This document shows positions 1-6,915 of a stretch of 14,509 nucleotides of DNA, piece after piece. The notes under the pieces are model-generated. The model made no database searches. It had not been told where the DNA came from and saw nothing but the letters and a program-made list of their open reading frames with translations. A program made the translations under genes and the position numbers. This stretch comes from JAGNRR01 sp964612525 (GTDB lineage Bacteria; Bacteroidota; Bacteroidia; Chitinophagales; Chitinophagaceae), in the NCBI GenBank assembly GCA_964612525.1, contig CAZTCQ010000071.1:1-14509 (forward strand). The letters are read 5' to 3'. How positions within the stretch are numbered: position 1 is the stretch's first letter; each line of letters starts with the position of its first letter.

Positions 1-16
1 ACCAATAAAATTACTA

Positions 17-46
17 AGCCCCATGCTATGGCATGGGGCTTTTTTT
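17..46 (+). terminator. Rho-independent terminator of an upstream plus-strand gene
   Basis: A perfect 10-bp stem (AGCCCCATGC at 17-26 with GCATGGGGCT at 31-40) has a 4-base loop and is followed by T residues from 40 to 46. The T run lies on the plus-strand side, so it ends a transcript entering from the left. Read on the minus strand the hairpin is followed only by a weak T-rich stretch, so it may also serve the convergent isocitrate dehydrogenase gene ending at 82, but less well. Confidence 0.85.
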
Positions 47-81
47 GATGGGGAAGGATAGTAGAAAACTTAATCTACTAC

Positions 82-1311
82 CTAGGACATTTTTGATTGG
101 AGGTTGTTGTCTAAGGCTTCGAGAAATTGTTCTGTGAATACATAATCTTTACCGGGTGTAACATTTTTTCCATGAATACAAATTGCCAAATCTTTTGTCA
201 TAGTTCCACTTTCAACGGTTTCGATGCAAACAGTTTCTAGGGTAGTTGTGAAATCGATAAGTGCTTGATTGCCATCTAATTTTCCTCTGAATGCGAGCCC
301 TCGTGTCCAGGCAAAAATTGATGCTATAGGATTTGTGCTGGTAGGTTCTCCTTTTAGATGACGACGATAATGACGAGTTACAGTACCATGTGCGGCTTCA
401 GCTTCCATTATTTTACCATCAGGTGTTGTTAGCGCGGAAGTCATTAGACCGAGTGAACCAAAACCTTGGGCAAGCGTATCACTTTGTACATCTCCATCAT
501 AGTTTTTACATGCCCATACGAACTCTCCATTCCATTTAAGAGCGGCTGCTACCATATCATCAATCAAGCGATGTTCATACTGAATGTTTAGTTCGTTGAA
601 TTTATTTTTATATTCGTTTTGATATACTTCTTCAAAAATATCCTTGAAGCGCCCATCGTATTTTTTCAGGATGGTATTCTTTGTAGAGAGGTAGAGGGGC
701 CATTTTTTACTCACAGCCATATTGAAACATGAACGAGCAAAACCGTAGATACTTTTATCTGTATTGTACATGCTCATCGCCACACCATCACCCTCAAAGT
801 TGTAAACTTCAAATTCTTGCGGTTCACTTCCATCTTCTGGCGTAAAGGTCATTGTTAATTTCCCTTTTCCTTTAATTACGGTATCAGTTGCCTTGTATTG
901 GTCACCATAGGCGTGACGTCCAATAGTGATTGGGGCTGTCCAATTAGGAACTAATCTAGGTACATTTTTCATTACAATGGGCTCTCTAAAAACGGTACCG
1001 TCTAAAATATTTCGAATGGTACCATTAGGCGAACGCCACATTTTTTTTAAACCAAATTCTTTAACCCTATCTTCATCGGGAGTGATGGTGGCGCATTTGA
1101 TGCCAACTCCATGTTTCTTGATCGCGTTCGCGCAGTCAATGGTAATTTGATCTTCAGTTTCATCTCTTTTTTGAATACTCAAGTCATAGTATTCTATTGG
1201 GATATCTAAGTAGGGCAGGATCAATTTTTCTTTTATGAACTTCCAGATTATTCTAGTCATTTCATCGCCATCGATTTCAACGATTGGATTTTCAACTTTT
1301 ATTTTTGACAT
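82..1311 (-). CDS. icd: NADP-dependent isocitrate dehydrogenase (short, eukaryote-like homodimeric type)
   Basis: This 409-residue protein oxidatively decarboxylates isocitrate to 2-oxoglutarate with reduction of NADP+ in the TCA cycle. It resembles the eukaryotic cytosolic/mitochondrial subfamily (about 410 residues) rather than the E. coli or monomeric 740-residue types. The N-terminus reads PIVEIDGDEMTRIIW. KKMWRSPNGTIRNILDGTVFREPI (about 90-113, not a continuous motif in function) covers the substrate-binding Ser/Asn/Arg residues, DDMVA (about 252-256) the metal-binding aspartates, and EAAHGTVTRHYR (about 306-317) the NADP-binding region with the His and Arg expected for NADP rather than NAD preference. 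The start is an ATG at 1311 with no Shine-Dalgarno, only an A/T-rich leader. It lies 90 bases downstream of the glycosyltransferase operon. The only candidate promoter is an imperfect -7 box (TAGTTTTT, minus strand, 1331-1324). Length and motifs are complete. Confidence 0.95.
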   Translation of the reverse strand: MSKIKVENPIVEIDGDEMTRIIWKFIKEKLILPYLDIPIEYYDLSIQKRDETEDQITIDCANAIKKHGVGIKCATITPDEDRVKEFGLKKMWRSPNGTIRNILDGTVFREPIVMKNVPRLVPNWTAPITIGRHAYGDQYKATDTVIKGKGKLTMTFTPEDGSEPQEFEVYNFEGDGVAMSMYNTDKSIYGFARSCFNMAVSKKWPLYLSTKNTILKKYDGRFKDIFEEVYQNEYKNKFNELNIQYEHRLIDDMVAAALKWNGEFVWACKNYDGDVQSDTLAQGFGSLGLMTSALTTPDGKIMEAEAAHGTVTRHYRRHLKGEPTSTNPIASIFAWTRGLAFRGKLDGNQALIDFTTTLETVCIETVESGTMTKDLAICIHGKNVTPGKDYVFTEQFLEALDNNLQSKMS

Positions 1312-1336
1312 ATTTTTTAAATTAAAAACTAACTAA

Positions 1337-1374
1337 GTGACGAACAGTAAGTAGTAATCTTACCGAAGCGTCAC
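1337..1374 (-). terminator. Interrupted hairpin between the glycosyltransferase operon and icd
   Basis: An outer stem GTGACG/CGTCAC (1337-1342 with 1369-1374) encloses an inner stem GTAAG/CTTAC (1347-1351 with 1359-1363) with a 7-base loop. On the minus strand it is followed by TTAGTTAGTTTTT. It starts 27 bases after the stop of the 702-residue glycosyltransferase and ends 26 bases before the icd start. It could be a weak terminator of the operon or a structured leader of icd; the broken T tract keeps this uncertain. Confidence 0.35.
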
Positions 1375-1401
1375 CGGGACTAAGATAAACAACAAATAAT
1401 T

Positions 1402-3510
1402 TTACTGGCTTCTTTGTTGAGCGAGGTTGTACAATTTTTGAGCTTGCTCTTGATTGCCTTGTTGCCTGTAGATATCACCCATAGCTTTATAACAGGCCGC
1501 TGTGAATTGCGGTATTTGAGCAGCAGTATTGTAACTGTTTAATGCTTGTTCCTTCTGGCCTAGTGCTTGTTGGGCCTGAGCTATGTAGAAATAGGCCGCC
1601 ATGTATTGAGGCTGAGCCGTTAAGATTTCATTGTATAATCTTAGGGCAGTAGAAGGGTCATTATTTCTCAGCGCAATCATGCCCATAACTTGTTTGGTTT
1701 CTAAATCATCGGGTTCTGCCTGGTAGACTTTAGTAATAGCCGTTGTTGCTTTCGGGATTTCATTTTTCTGAAGATAGATTTGAGCTACCTTTTTTTGAAT
1801 ATCCATATTGTTTGGGTCTTCTCTTAAATATTTTTCATAAGCTATTAAAGCCTCATCCGTTTTGCCCTCTTTTAAGAAGTTGGATGCCACAATGTTCTCT
1901 CTACTGGGTCGTTTAATGACGGCGCTAAGGGCCAAGTCGCCCATCTGATTTATAAAAAGAGTGTGCCTGCTTGGTAGCCAACTTTTTGATACCAACTTTG
2001 CTTGCGGTACTAAGGCTTTATGCAAAATGTTGTAATCCCATTCGGATTCATTTAGTTCGTAATAGCGATTATATTTAATTTTTACATTTGGATAGTCTTC
2101 CAAATATTTAATCATTAAATGGTAGGCATTGGTTGTTAGCGTAACGGTGTCACTACTTTTTAGATTTGCGATTACCTCATTTTTAAAGTATTCTACACTG
2201 GGTTTTAGGCCGTTGTAGTAGTAGTCAAATTCATAATTTTTATAAGCTTCTTCGGGGCCTCCAACTATGGCATTGTAATAGTTTACTTCGTTCGGTTGAT
2301 TTTTTGCAATAAAAATAAGCGGATCAAAAAGCATAACAACTAATAAAATAGGAGCAGCCCATTGAATTGGTTTGATTGATTTTGTTTCGGTGTACTCCAT
2401 CAGTTTTTCCCAACCAAATGTGGCAACGATAGCCATGCTTGGAAAGGAAAAAAGAATATGACGCCAAAGGTGAAAAACATTTGAATCTTTGTAAACTACG
2501 TAAAATATTGGAAAAAAACCTGTGATACCTACAAAAACCAGCAGCCAGAAATTTTTATTTTTTCGATAGCCGTATAAAAAAATAATGGCTAACACCAATC
2601 CCAATAAGAACACATAGGTCGAAGTCATAAGAACTGACTTTGGAGTGTAGTACCAAGGGAGTTCTGCAGAGAGAACGCGAACGCCCTCCCATGTTTGGGC
2701 TAGAGAAATTTGTAAATTAGAAAAGGTTTCTAAGGCAATAAATGGATTGGTGAAAGGTGCTTGCAAACCATAGGGCCAAAATAAAACGGCGAGTAAATAA
2801 GAAGCCAAACTAATTCCGGCGAATGTTAGAATGGTTTTAAGATTTAAAATGCGGGATAGATTTTTTTTGTACTCAGGTAGAATTGACATTACTAACCAGA
2901 GACCGGAATAGGCAAAAAGTAGCAAGGCGGCAATACGTATATTAAGTGCTAGAGCTACACTCAAAATGACGTACACGTAATCTGTGATTTTTAATTTTGG
3001 GTATCGCTGCCAAAAACGTATGATAAAGTAGATGCTCATTGCATAGGCAGCCGCAAAAGGAACATCTTTAGGATTGTTCATGCTATGTCCTAGATAAAAT
3101 GGGAATAAAAACATGAGCAACACCACAATCACCGCCGCTCGATAATTTGAAAATAGTAAAACGATTCGTGATGCAAAAAATATTCCTAAGAAGCCCATTA
3201 GTGCGTTCAAGATGTGTCGCAGCGTGAACTCATTAATAAAGGGAAGTACCTTGTGAACCACAGCGGCCATCATGTCAAACGCTCCTCCATAGAGATGCAA
3301 AATTTGATCTTGGTCTAATGATTTCGGCATATGGAGGGCCGTGGTATCTTCGCCCCAAGATGTAATGTAACTAATAATAGCTTTTCCATAGGCACTGGCG
3401 TCATCTTCATCGCCTGTAATGCCATGATTAAAACTCATTATTACCATTAGGAGCGCCACAATGGCTAAGGTGATTCGGTATACGATTTTACTTTCTTTAA
3501 GAAACTGCAT
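1402..3510 (-). CDS. Multi-pass membrane glycosyltransferase (GT39/PMT-like) with C-terminal TPR repeats
   Basis: A 702-residue integral membrane protein. Residues 10-28 form the first membrane segment, followed by an outward loop with an acidic GDEDD motif (33-37). This matches the catalytic Asp/Glu position in loop 1 of GT-C enzymes such as PMT and ArnT, which use polyprenyl-phosphate sugars. Several more hydrophobic helices follow up to about residue 400. The stretch GHSMNNPKDVPFA, shortly after the third or fourth helix, and HLWRHILFSFPS are further conserved-looking loops. From about 560 to 700 the sequence turns soluble, with about four TPR units (for example DEALIAYEKYLREDPNN, STALRLYNEILTAQPQY, EQALNSYNTAAQIPQF). 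The ATG at 3510 overlaps the preceding GT2 gene by 14 bases, so translation is probably coupled. The acceptor is unknown; protein, lipid or polysaccharide are all possible. Family assignment is fairly safe; the exact reaction is inference. Confidence 0.8.
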   Translation of the reverse strand: MQFLKESKIVYRITLAIVALLMVIMSFNHGITGDEDDASAYGKAIISYITSWGEDTTALHMPKSLDQDQILHLYGGAFDMMAAVVHKVLPFINEFTLRHILNALMGFLGIFFASRIVLLFSNYRAAVIVVLLMFLFPFYLGHSMNNPKDVPFAAAYAMSIYFIIRFWQRYPKLKITDYVYVILSVALALNIRIAALLLFAYSGLWLVMSILPEYKKNLSRILNLKTILTFAGISLASYLLAVLFWPYGLQAPFTNPFIALETFSNLQISLAQTWEGVRVLSAELPWYYTPKSVLMTSTYVFLLGLVLAIIFLYGYRKNKNFWLLVFVGITGFFPIFYVVYKDSNVFHLWRHILFSFPSMAIVATFGWEKLMEYTETKSIKPIQWAAPILLVVMLFDPLIFIAKNQPNEVNYYNAIVGGPEEAYKNYEFDYYYNGLKPSVEYFKNEVIANLKSSDTVTLTTNAYHLMIKYLEDYPNVKIKYNRYYELNESEWDYNILHKALVPQAKLVSKSWLPSRHTLFINQMGDLALSAVIKRPSRENIVASNFLKEGKTDEALIAYEKYLREDPNNMDIQKKVAQIYLQKNEIPKATTAITKVYQAEPDDLETKQVMGMIALRNNDPSTALRLYNEILTAQPQYMAAYFYIAQAQQALGQKEQALNSYNTAAQIPQFTAACYKAMGDIYRQQGNQEQAQKLYNLAQQRSQ

Positions 3511-4276
3511 TATTTTTTCTTTGTTTTTTTAATCCTCTTTGATAGGTTTTGTTTATTCGCAAAAGTTCCAAAGGGAATTGGATTGTGTCCGATAATTTTA
3601 TTTTGCTTCCACCTTTTTCTAGCCATTGATTTAGTGGTGCTTCAAAAGCATTTTCTGTAAAATAGTCATAACCGTATTTACTAATTAAGCGTGCGATTAG
3701 TTCAATGTCGAAAAGCCATTTGCTAATAAATTCTTCCTCAAATATATTAGCAATTAATTCATTATGGAAATATTTTGCACCGCATTGTGTATCATAAATT
3801 GGTGTTTTTAATATCATGCCCGCCAAAGTGGCAAAGATTCTGCCTAGGTAATGGCGCATTGTTTTTCGTTCAATGTGACTTCCCAATTTTTGAATCCGAG
3901 ACCCAAAGTATATTTTTTTATTTCTTTTAAGAGCATCTAAGCCCATAGTATAAAATTCGGATAAAGGAGTAGCTAGGTCGCAATCTAAATAACCTAATAG
4001 CGTGTACTCATTTTTCTTTTCCAAGAAAGCGTGACGGACGGCTTCGGCTTTGCCTTTGTTTTTTTCTAAGTTGATTAATTCCACTTGTTGTGGAAATTTA
4101 TCACTGAGGGATGCTAATATGTTAGCAGTGTTATCCGTACTTCCATCATTCACAAAAATGAGCTTGTAAATTTCTGGATCAAAACGATTTGGATCGTTTA
4201 GAAATGCCTCAACTTCTTCCATCGGAAAGCGCTGAGCCTCGTTATAGGCAGGGATGATGAAGCCTAATTGTCTCAT
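3497..4276 (-). CDS. Family 2 glycosyltransferase, polyprenyl-phosphate glucosyltransferase (ALG5)-like
   Basis: This 259-residue GT-A fold protein begins directly with FIIPAYNEAQR and has the nucleotide-sugar motif FVNDGSTDNT (about 41-50) and a DCDLATP metal-binding DXD motif (about 98-104). Further on are SRIQKLGSHIERKT, a DTQCGAKYF motif (about 162-170) and WLFDIELIARL (about 187-197). That last pair is characteristic of the dolichyl-phosphate beta-glucosyltransferase/mannosyltransferase branch of GT2, which transfers a sugar from UDP- or GDP-sugar to a polyprenyl phosphate at the inner membrane face. There is no C-terminal pair of membrane helices, so it is probably membrane-associated rather than integral. 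Its ATG overlaps the stop of the methyltransferase gene by 4 bases (ATGA), and its 3' end overlaps the membrane glycosyltransferase by 14 bases. It is a natural donor-synthesising partner for that enzyme. The sugar identity cannot be read from sequence. Confidence 0.85.
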   Translation of the reverse strand: MRQLGFIIPAYNEAQRFPMEEVEAFLNDPNRFDPEIYKLIFVNDGSTDNTANILASLSDKFPQQVELINLEKNKGKAEAVRHAFLEKKNEYTLLGYLDCDLATPLSEFYTMGLDALKRNKKIYFGSRIQKLGSHIERKTMRHYLGRIFATLAGMILKTPIYDTQCGAKYFHNELIANIFEEEFISKWLFDIELIARLISKYGYDYFTENAFEAPLNQWLEKGGSKIKLSDTIQFPLELLRINKTYQRGLKKQRKNNAVS

Positions 4277-5061
4277 GATAGCGTTCTTTTCCCAATCATA
4301 TAATTTGAAAGCCCTGGGATTTTAATACCTAGTTTTCGAAACGCTTTTCCTATTTTATAATCCAACCAGAAAACGGAAGAAACCAATTTTGTTATCCAAG
4401 GAGCGTGTGTCCATTCTGAGATGCCATCCGCTTCTTTTTTTGGTTTGAAAAAGAATTCTTTTATTTTAATAAGCAAACGTGGAAGGACTAAAGAAGAATA
4501 AAAATATCCCGATTGCACTTCTTGCCAACCCGCAAGGTTAATATGCTTTTTTAATAATTTATTACTATACCTTCTATAATGAACCAAAAACTCATCATGG
4601 CTGGCAAACAAGAACTGATAAGCTGGCACGGTAATGATAAACTTAAAATCATAAGGGAGAAGTTCGCTTACGTTTTTCATCATGGCGATGTCATCTTCAA
4701 TATGTTCAAGCACATCAAGAAACAACACTACATCTATTTTTGTGTTGACTAATTCTGGATCGTTCCAATCTGAAAAGAGCGTAATGTCCTTAGGGTTCGT
4801 TAATCGATTTCTTACTTTGCTAAGAAGTTCTTCGTTGTAAAAAATATCAATTCCATGAAAACGGAGCTGTGGAAATTGATTCGATAGCTGGTCAATAACG
4901 TAAGCATCACCAGAGCCTACATCCAGTACATTGATTTCCTTATTCTCACCTAATTCTTGACTAAGAAAATCTGAAATTTTATCCGCCACAATTTTGATTC
5001 GGACTGTCTCCCAAGGATGCCGTTCAGAGATGTTCTCTTTTTTTAATTCTACTAAATCCAC
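4273..5061 (-). CDS. Class I SAM-dependent methyltransferase
   Basis: A 262-residue protein with a Rossmann-type methyltransferase core. Motif I is VLDVGSGDAYV (about 45-55), the acidic residue ending strand 2 is in FHGIDIF (about 68-74), and DVVLFLDVLEHIEDD (about 110-124) is the motif-IV/post-motif region typical of UbiE/Methyltransf_11-12 proteins. HDEFLVHYRRYS (about 154-165) is a conserved block in methyltransferases of glycan and secondary-metabolite clusters. The C-terminal part, about 190-262, is basic and hydrophobic and may contact the membrane. The start is GTG at 5061: an in-frame TAA lies three codons upstream and no ATG occurs until far into the core. It is the first gene of the operon and overlaps the GT2 gene by 4 bases. 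Context suggests methylation of a glycan or glycolipid, but the substrate is not evident. No perfect -7 box was found upstream on this strand. Confidence 0.85.
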   Translation of the reverse strand: MDLVELKKENISERHPWETVRIKIVADKISDFLSQELGENKEINVLDVGSGDAYVIDQLSNQFPQLRFHGIDIFYNEELLSKVRNRLTNPKDITLFSDWNDPELVNTKIDVVLFLDVLEHIEDDIAMMKNVSELLPYDFKFIITVPAYQFLFASHDEFLVHYRRYSNKLLKKHINLAGWQEVQSGYFYSSLVLPRLLIKIKEFFFKPKKEADGISEWTHAPWITKLVSSVFWLDYKIGKAFRKLGIKIPGLSNYMIGKRTLS

Positions 5062-5194
5062 ACTAACGTATTAAGCTTTGTAAATGTAATTTATTCTTTG
5101 AGAAGGTAATTCCAAACGAAAGAAAATGTTTTTTACCCAAAGAGTCAAAAAGTAATTTTCTCAAGGACCTATGTTCCCTGTAATGTGACACTGC

Positions 5195-5218
5195 TATTAC
5201 AATACAGCTATTGTAATA
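5195..5218. repeat. Perfect 10-bp inverted repeat in a divergent intergenic region
   Basis: TATTACAATA (5195-5204) and TATTGTAATA (5209-5218) are exact inverted copies around CAGC. The half-site ATTGTAAT occurs again at 5256-5263, two bases before the -7 box of the gene starting at 5290, and TGTAAT also at 5179-5184 and 5085-5090. No T run follows on either strand, so a terminator is unlikely. Placement between divergent genes fits a regulator-binding site. The rest of 5062-5289 shows nothing else I can support. Confidence 0.5.
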
Positions 5219-5264
5219 TTTACTTAAAAGAGTAGGCAAAACCATTATTTACTAGATTGTAATT

Positions 5265-5272
5265 TATCTTTG
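5265..5272 (+). promoter_or_regulatory. Bacteroidota -7 box (TATCTTTG)
   Basis: A perfect TAnnTTTG element ends 17 bases before the ATG at 5290, which gives a predicted leader of about a dozen bases. No clear TTG is present 19-21 bases upstream for the -33 element. Confidence 0.55.
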
Positions 5273-5289
5273 ATTCATAACAAATCTGA

Positions 5290-5919
5290 ATGAAAAAGAG
5301 GAATTATTTATTAGCTTGGCTTTTATTTATGGCAATGGCCTTTTCTCAAAAAGTAACGGCCCAAGATGTAATTCTATTCCAATATCCAACGTCGTCAGCG
5401 CAAATTGCGGCTGCTAAAAAAGCGGGGGATCAAAAAACGGTTGACGTATACAAGCGTTCGGACAATCAAATTAAAAACGCAATCTTGAAAGGATTTAGAA
5501 ATGAGTTCACTTTTTGTCCAGTTTATTTTTTTAGTAGCGATGATTACGAAGAGGTTAAAAATAAAAAATGGGATAAGGTAAAATTTGTAGACCATAACCT
5601 TTCTCCAGTGCAGTTAGGAAATGATATTCAAAATTACCAGCTAGCAAATATTAGTTTTTTTCCCAGAGAGTTAAACAAAGTGGTCAAAGATCAAACAGAA
5701 ATATTTGAGGAGGAACCAGAGAATCGTTTTGGAATTGGCATTATCTTAAATACACCTGAGTTCGAACCTGTGCTGGGTAAATTGCGATTTACGCCCTGTA
5801 AAATAGCAAAGCGAGGAAGTATTTTCACTCCCAAAAAGCGCTATTATGTTTTTAACGGAGCCGCCAGTTTTAATAAAAAACTAAGCAAGTTTGGTAGTCT
5901 GTCAAATACTGCCCAATAG
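5290..5919 (+). CDS. Exported protein of unknown function
   Basis: I do not recognise this 209-residue protein. The N-terminus is a classic Sec signal peptide: MKKRN, a hydrophobic core LLAWLLFMAMAF (about 7-18), then a polar stretch ending VTAQ before DVILFQY, with cleavage likely around residue 25. There is no lipobox cysteine, so the mature protein of about 184 residues is probably soluble in the periplasm or secreted. It is mixed alpha/beta in character and rich in Lys, Asn and Phe. There are two cysteines in the mature part (C76 in FTFCPVYFF and C170 in RFTPCKIA) that could form a disulfide. No membrane helix follows the signal. It stands alone, divergent from the methyltransferase operon and 60 bases before lpd, which has its own promoter. 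A -7 box at 5265-5272 supports the ATG at 5290. It is probably a lineage-specific Bacteroidota family. Confidence 0.75.
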   Translation: MKKRNYLLAWLLFMAMAFSQKVTAQDVILFQYPTSSAQIAAAKKAGDQKTVDVYKRSDNQIKNAILKGFRNEFTFCPVYFFSSDDYEEVKNKKWDKVKFVDHNLSPVQLGNDIQNYQLANISFFPRELNKVVKDQTEIFEEEPENRFGIGIILNTPEFEPVLGKLRFTPCKIAKRGSIFTPKKRYYVFNGAASFNKKLSKFGSLSNTAQ

Positions 5920-5945
5920 CATTTCACAAATCCTTGCTTAGGTGC

Positions 5946-5953
5946 TACTTTTG
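5946..5953 (+). promoter_or_regulatory. Bacteroidota -7 box (TACTTTTG) for lpd
   Basis: A perfect TAnnTTTG ends 26 bases before the lpd ATG. TTTC at 5922-5925 lies 20 bases upstream and could be a degenerate -33 element. It suggests lpd is transcribed separately from the gene ending at 5919. Confidence 0.55.
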
Positions 5954-5979
5954 CATTTCAAATTTTTAATAAGAATTAT

Positions 5980-6755
5980 ATGAACTACGATGTAATAGTT
6001 ATCGGTAGCGGACCAGGTGGATACGTAGCGGCAATCAGAGCTTCTCAGCTTGGTTTTAAAACAGCCGTAATAGAAAAAGAAAGTCTTGGAGGCGTTTGTT
6101 TAAATTGGGGATGTATCCCAACCAAAGCCCTGTTGAAAAGTGCACAGGTTTTTGAGTATGCCAAACATGCAGCCGATTATGGTGTAATTCTAGAAAACCC
6201 AAAAGCGGACTTTAGCGGTATGGTAAAACGTAGCCGAGGAGTAGCAGGTAATATGAGTAAAGGTGTTCAATTCCTCATGAAAAAAAATAAGATTGACGTT
6301 GTGATGGGCTATGGTAAAATCAAAGCCAAAGGTCAAGTGGAGGTAACGAGCACCGATGGCAAAGCTGAGCTGTATGAAGCAAAGCACATAATCGTAGCAA
6401 CAGGTGGTCGAGCAAGAGAACTACCTAATTTGCCATTGGATGGTCAAAAAGTAATTGGTTATCGTGAAGCCATGACCTTGCCCACCATGCCTAAGAAAAT
6501 GATTGTTGTGGGGAGTGGTGCGATCGGAGTAGAATTTGCAGATTTTTATAATAGCGTTGGTACGGAGGTAACCATTGTTGAGTACATGCCGCGCATTGTA
6601 CCAGTAGAAGATGAAGAAATTTCAAAAGAGTTAAGTAAACAGTTTCGTAAGCGTAAAATGAAAATCATGACTAACGCTAGCGTGGAAAGTGTGGATACAA
6701 GCGGGGATGGCGTAGTTGCGACTGTGAAGACGGCTAAGGGTGAAGAAAAGTTAGA
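5980..6755 (+). CDS. lpdA: Dihydrolipoyl dehydrogenase, 3' part lost in assembly gap
   Basis: This is the E3 component of 2-oxo acid dehydrogenase complexes (pyruvate, 2-oxoglutarate, branched-chain) and of glycine cleavage; it reoxidises dihydrolipoamide and reduces NAD+. Visible here are about 258 of the roughly 465 residues usual for the family. The FAD-binding VIGSGPGGYVAA (about 7-18) comes first. The redox-active disulfide is in GGVCLNWGCIPTK with Cys40 and Cys45. The second FAD motif is IIVATGGRAR (about 137-146) and the NAD-binding VVGSGAIGVEFA (about 175-186). The missing part should hold the rest of the NAD and central domains and the dimerisation domain with the catalytic His/Glu pair. 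The reading frame seen after the Ns is terminator sequence of the convergent gene, not enzyme. The ATG at 5980 begins exactly at the FAD domain. Nothing suggests the gene itself is broken. Confidence 0.95.
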
Positions 6756-6855
6756 NNNNNNNNNNNNNNNNNNNNNNNNNNNNNNNNNNNNNNNNNNNNN
6801 NNNNNNNNNNNNNNNNNNNNNNNNNNNNNNNNNNNNNNNNNNNNNNNNNNNNNNN
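6756..6855. other. Assembly gap (100 N)
   Basis: Exactly 100 Ns, the conventional size for a gap of unknown length. A complete lipoamide dehydrogenase would need roughly 200 more codons, so the true gap is probably at least about 600 bases and may hide other genes between lpd and the convergent fasciclin gene. Confidence 0.98.
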
Positions 6856-6887
6856 AAAAAAAGCCCCCCGCCAGATGGCAGGAGACT
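6856..6887 (-). terminator. Rho-independent terminator of the fasciclin gene
   Basis: On the minus strand the transcript reads AGTCTCCTGCC, loop ATCT, GGCGGGGGGCT, then a run of T reaching the gap edge at 6856. The 11-bp stem contains three G-U pairs that would be C-A mismatches in a plus-strand transcript, so it works in the minus direction. It lies 29 bases after the fasciclin stop codon. Confidence 0.85.
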
Positions 6888-6915
6888 CTTACCCCATATG
6901 AAAAAACTATAAAGG

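Noticed and set aside
5195..5218. Inverted repeat as a bidirectional terminator
   Set aside because: It lies between divergent gene starts, is A/T-rich and has no T run on either side.
5063..5245. A 60-codon minus-strand open frame upstream of the methyltransferase gene
   Set aside because: It lies over the divergent promoter region and the inverted repeat, has no recognisable domain, no promoter box and unconvincing composition. More likely intergenic.
6756..6912. Apparent C-terminus of lpd after the Ns
   Set aside because: The codons come from the hairpin and T run of the convergent fasciclin terminator read on the wrong strand; the frame across the Ns is arbitrary.
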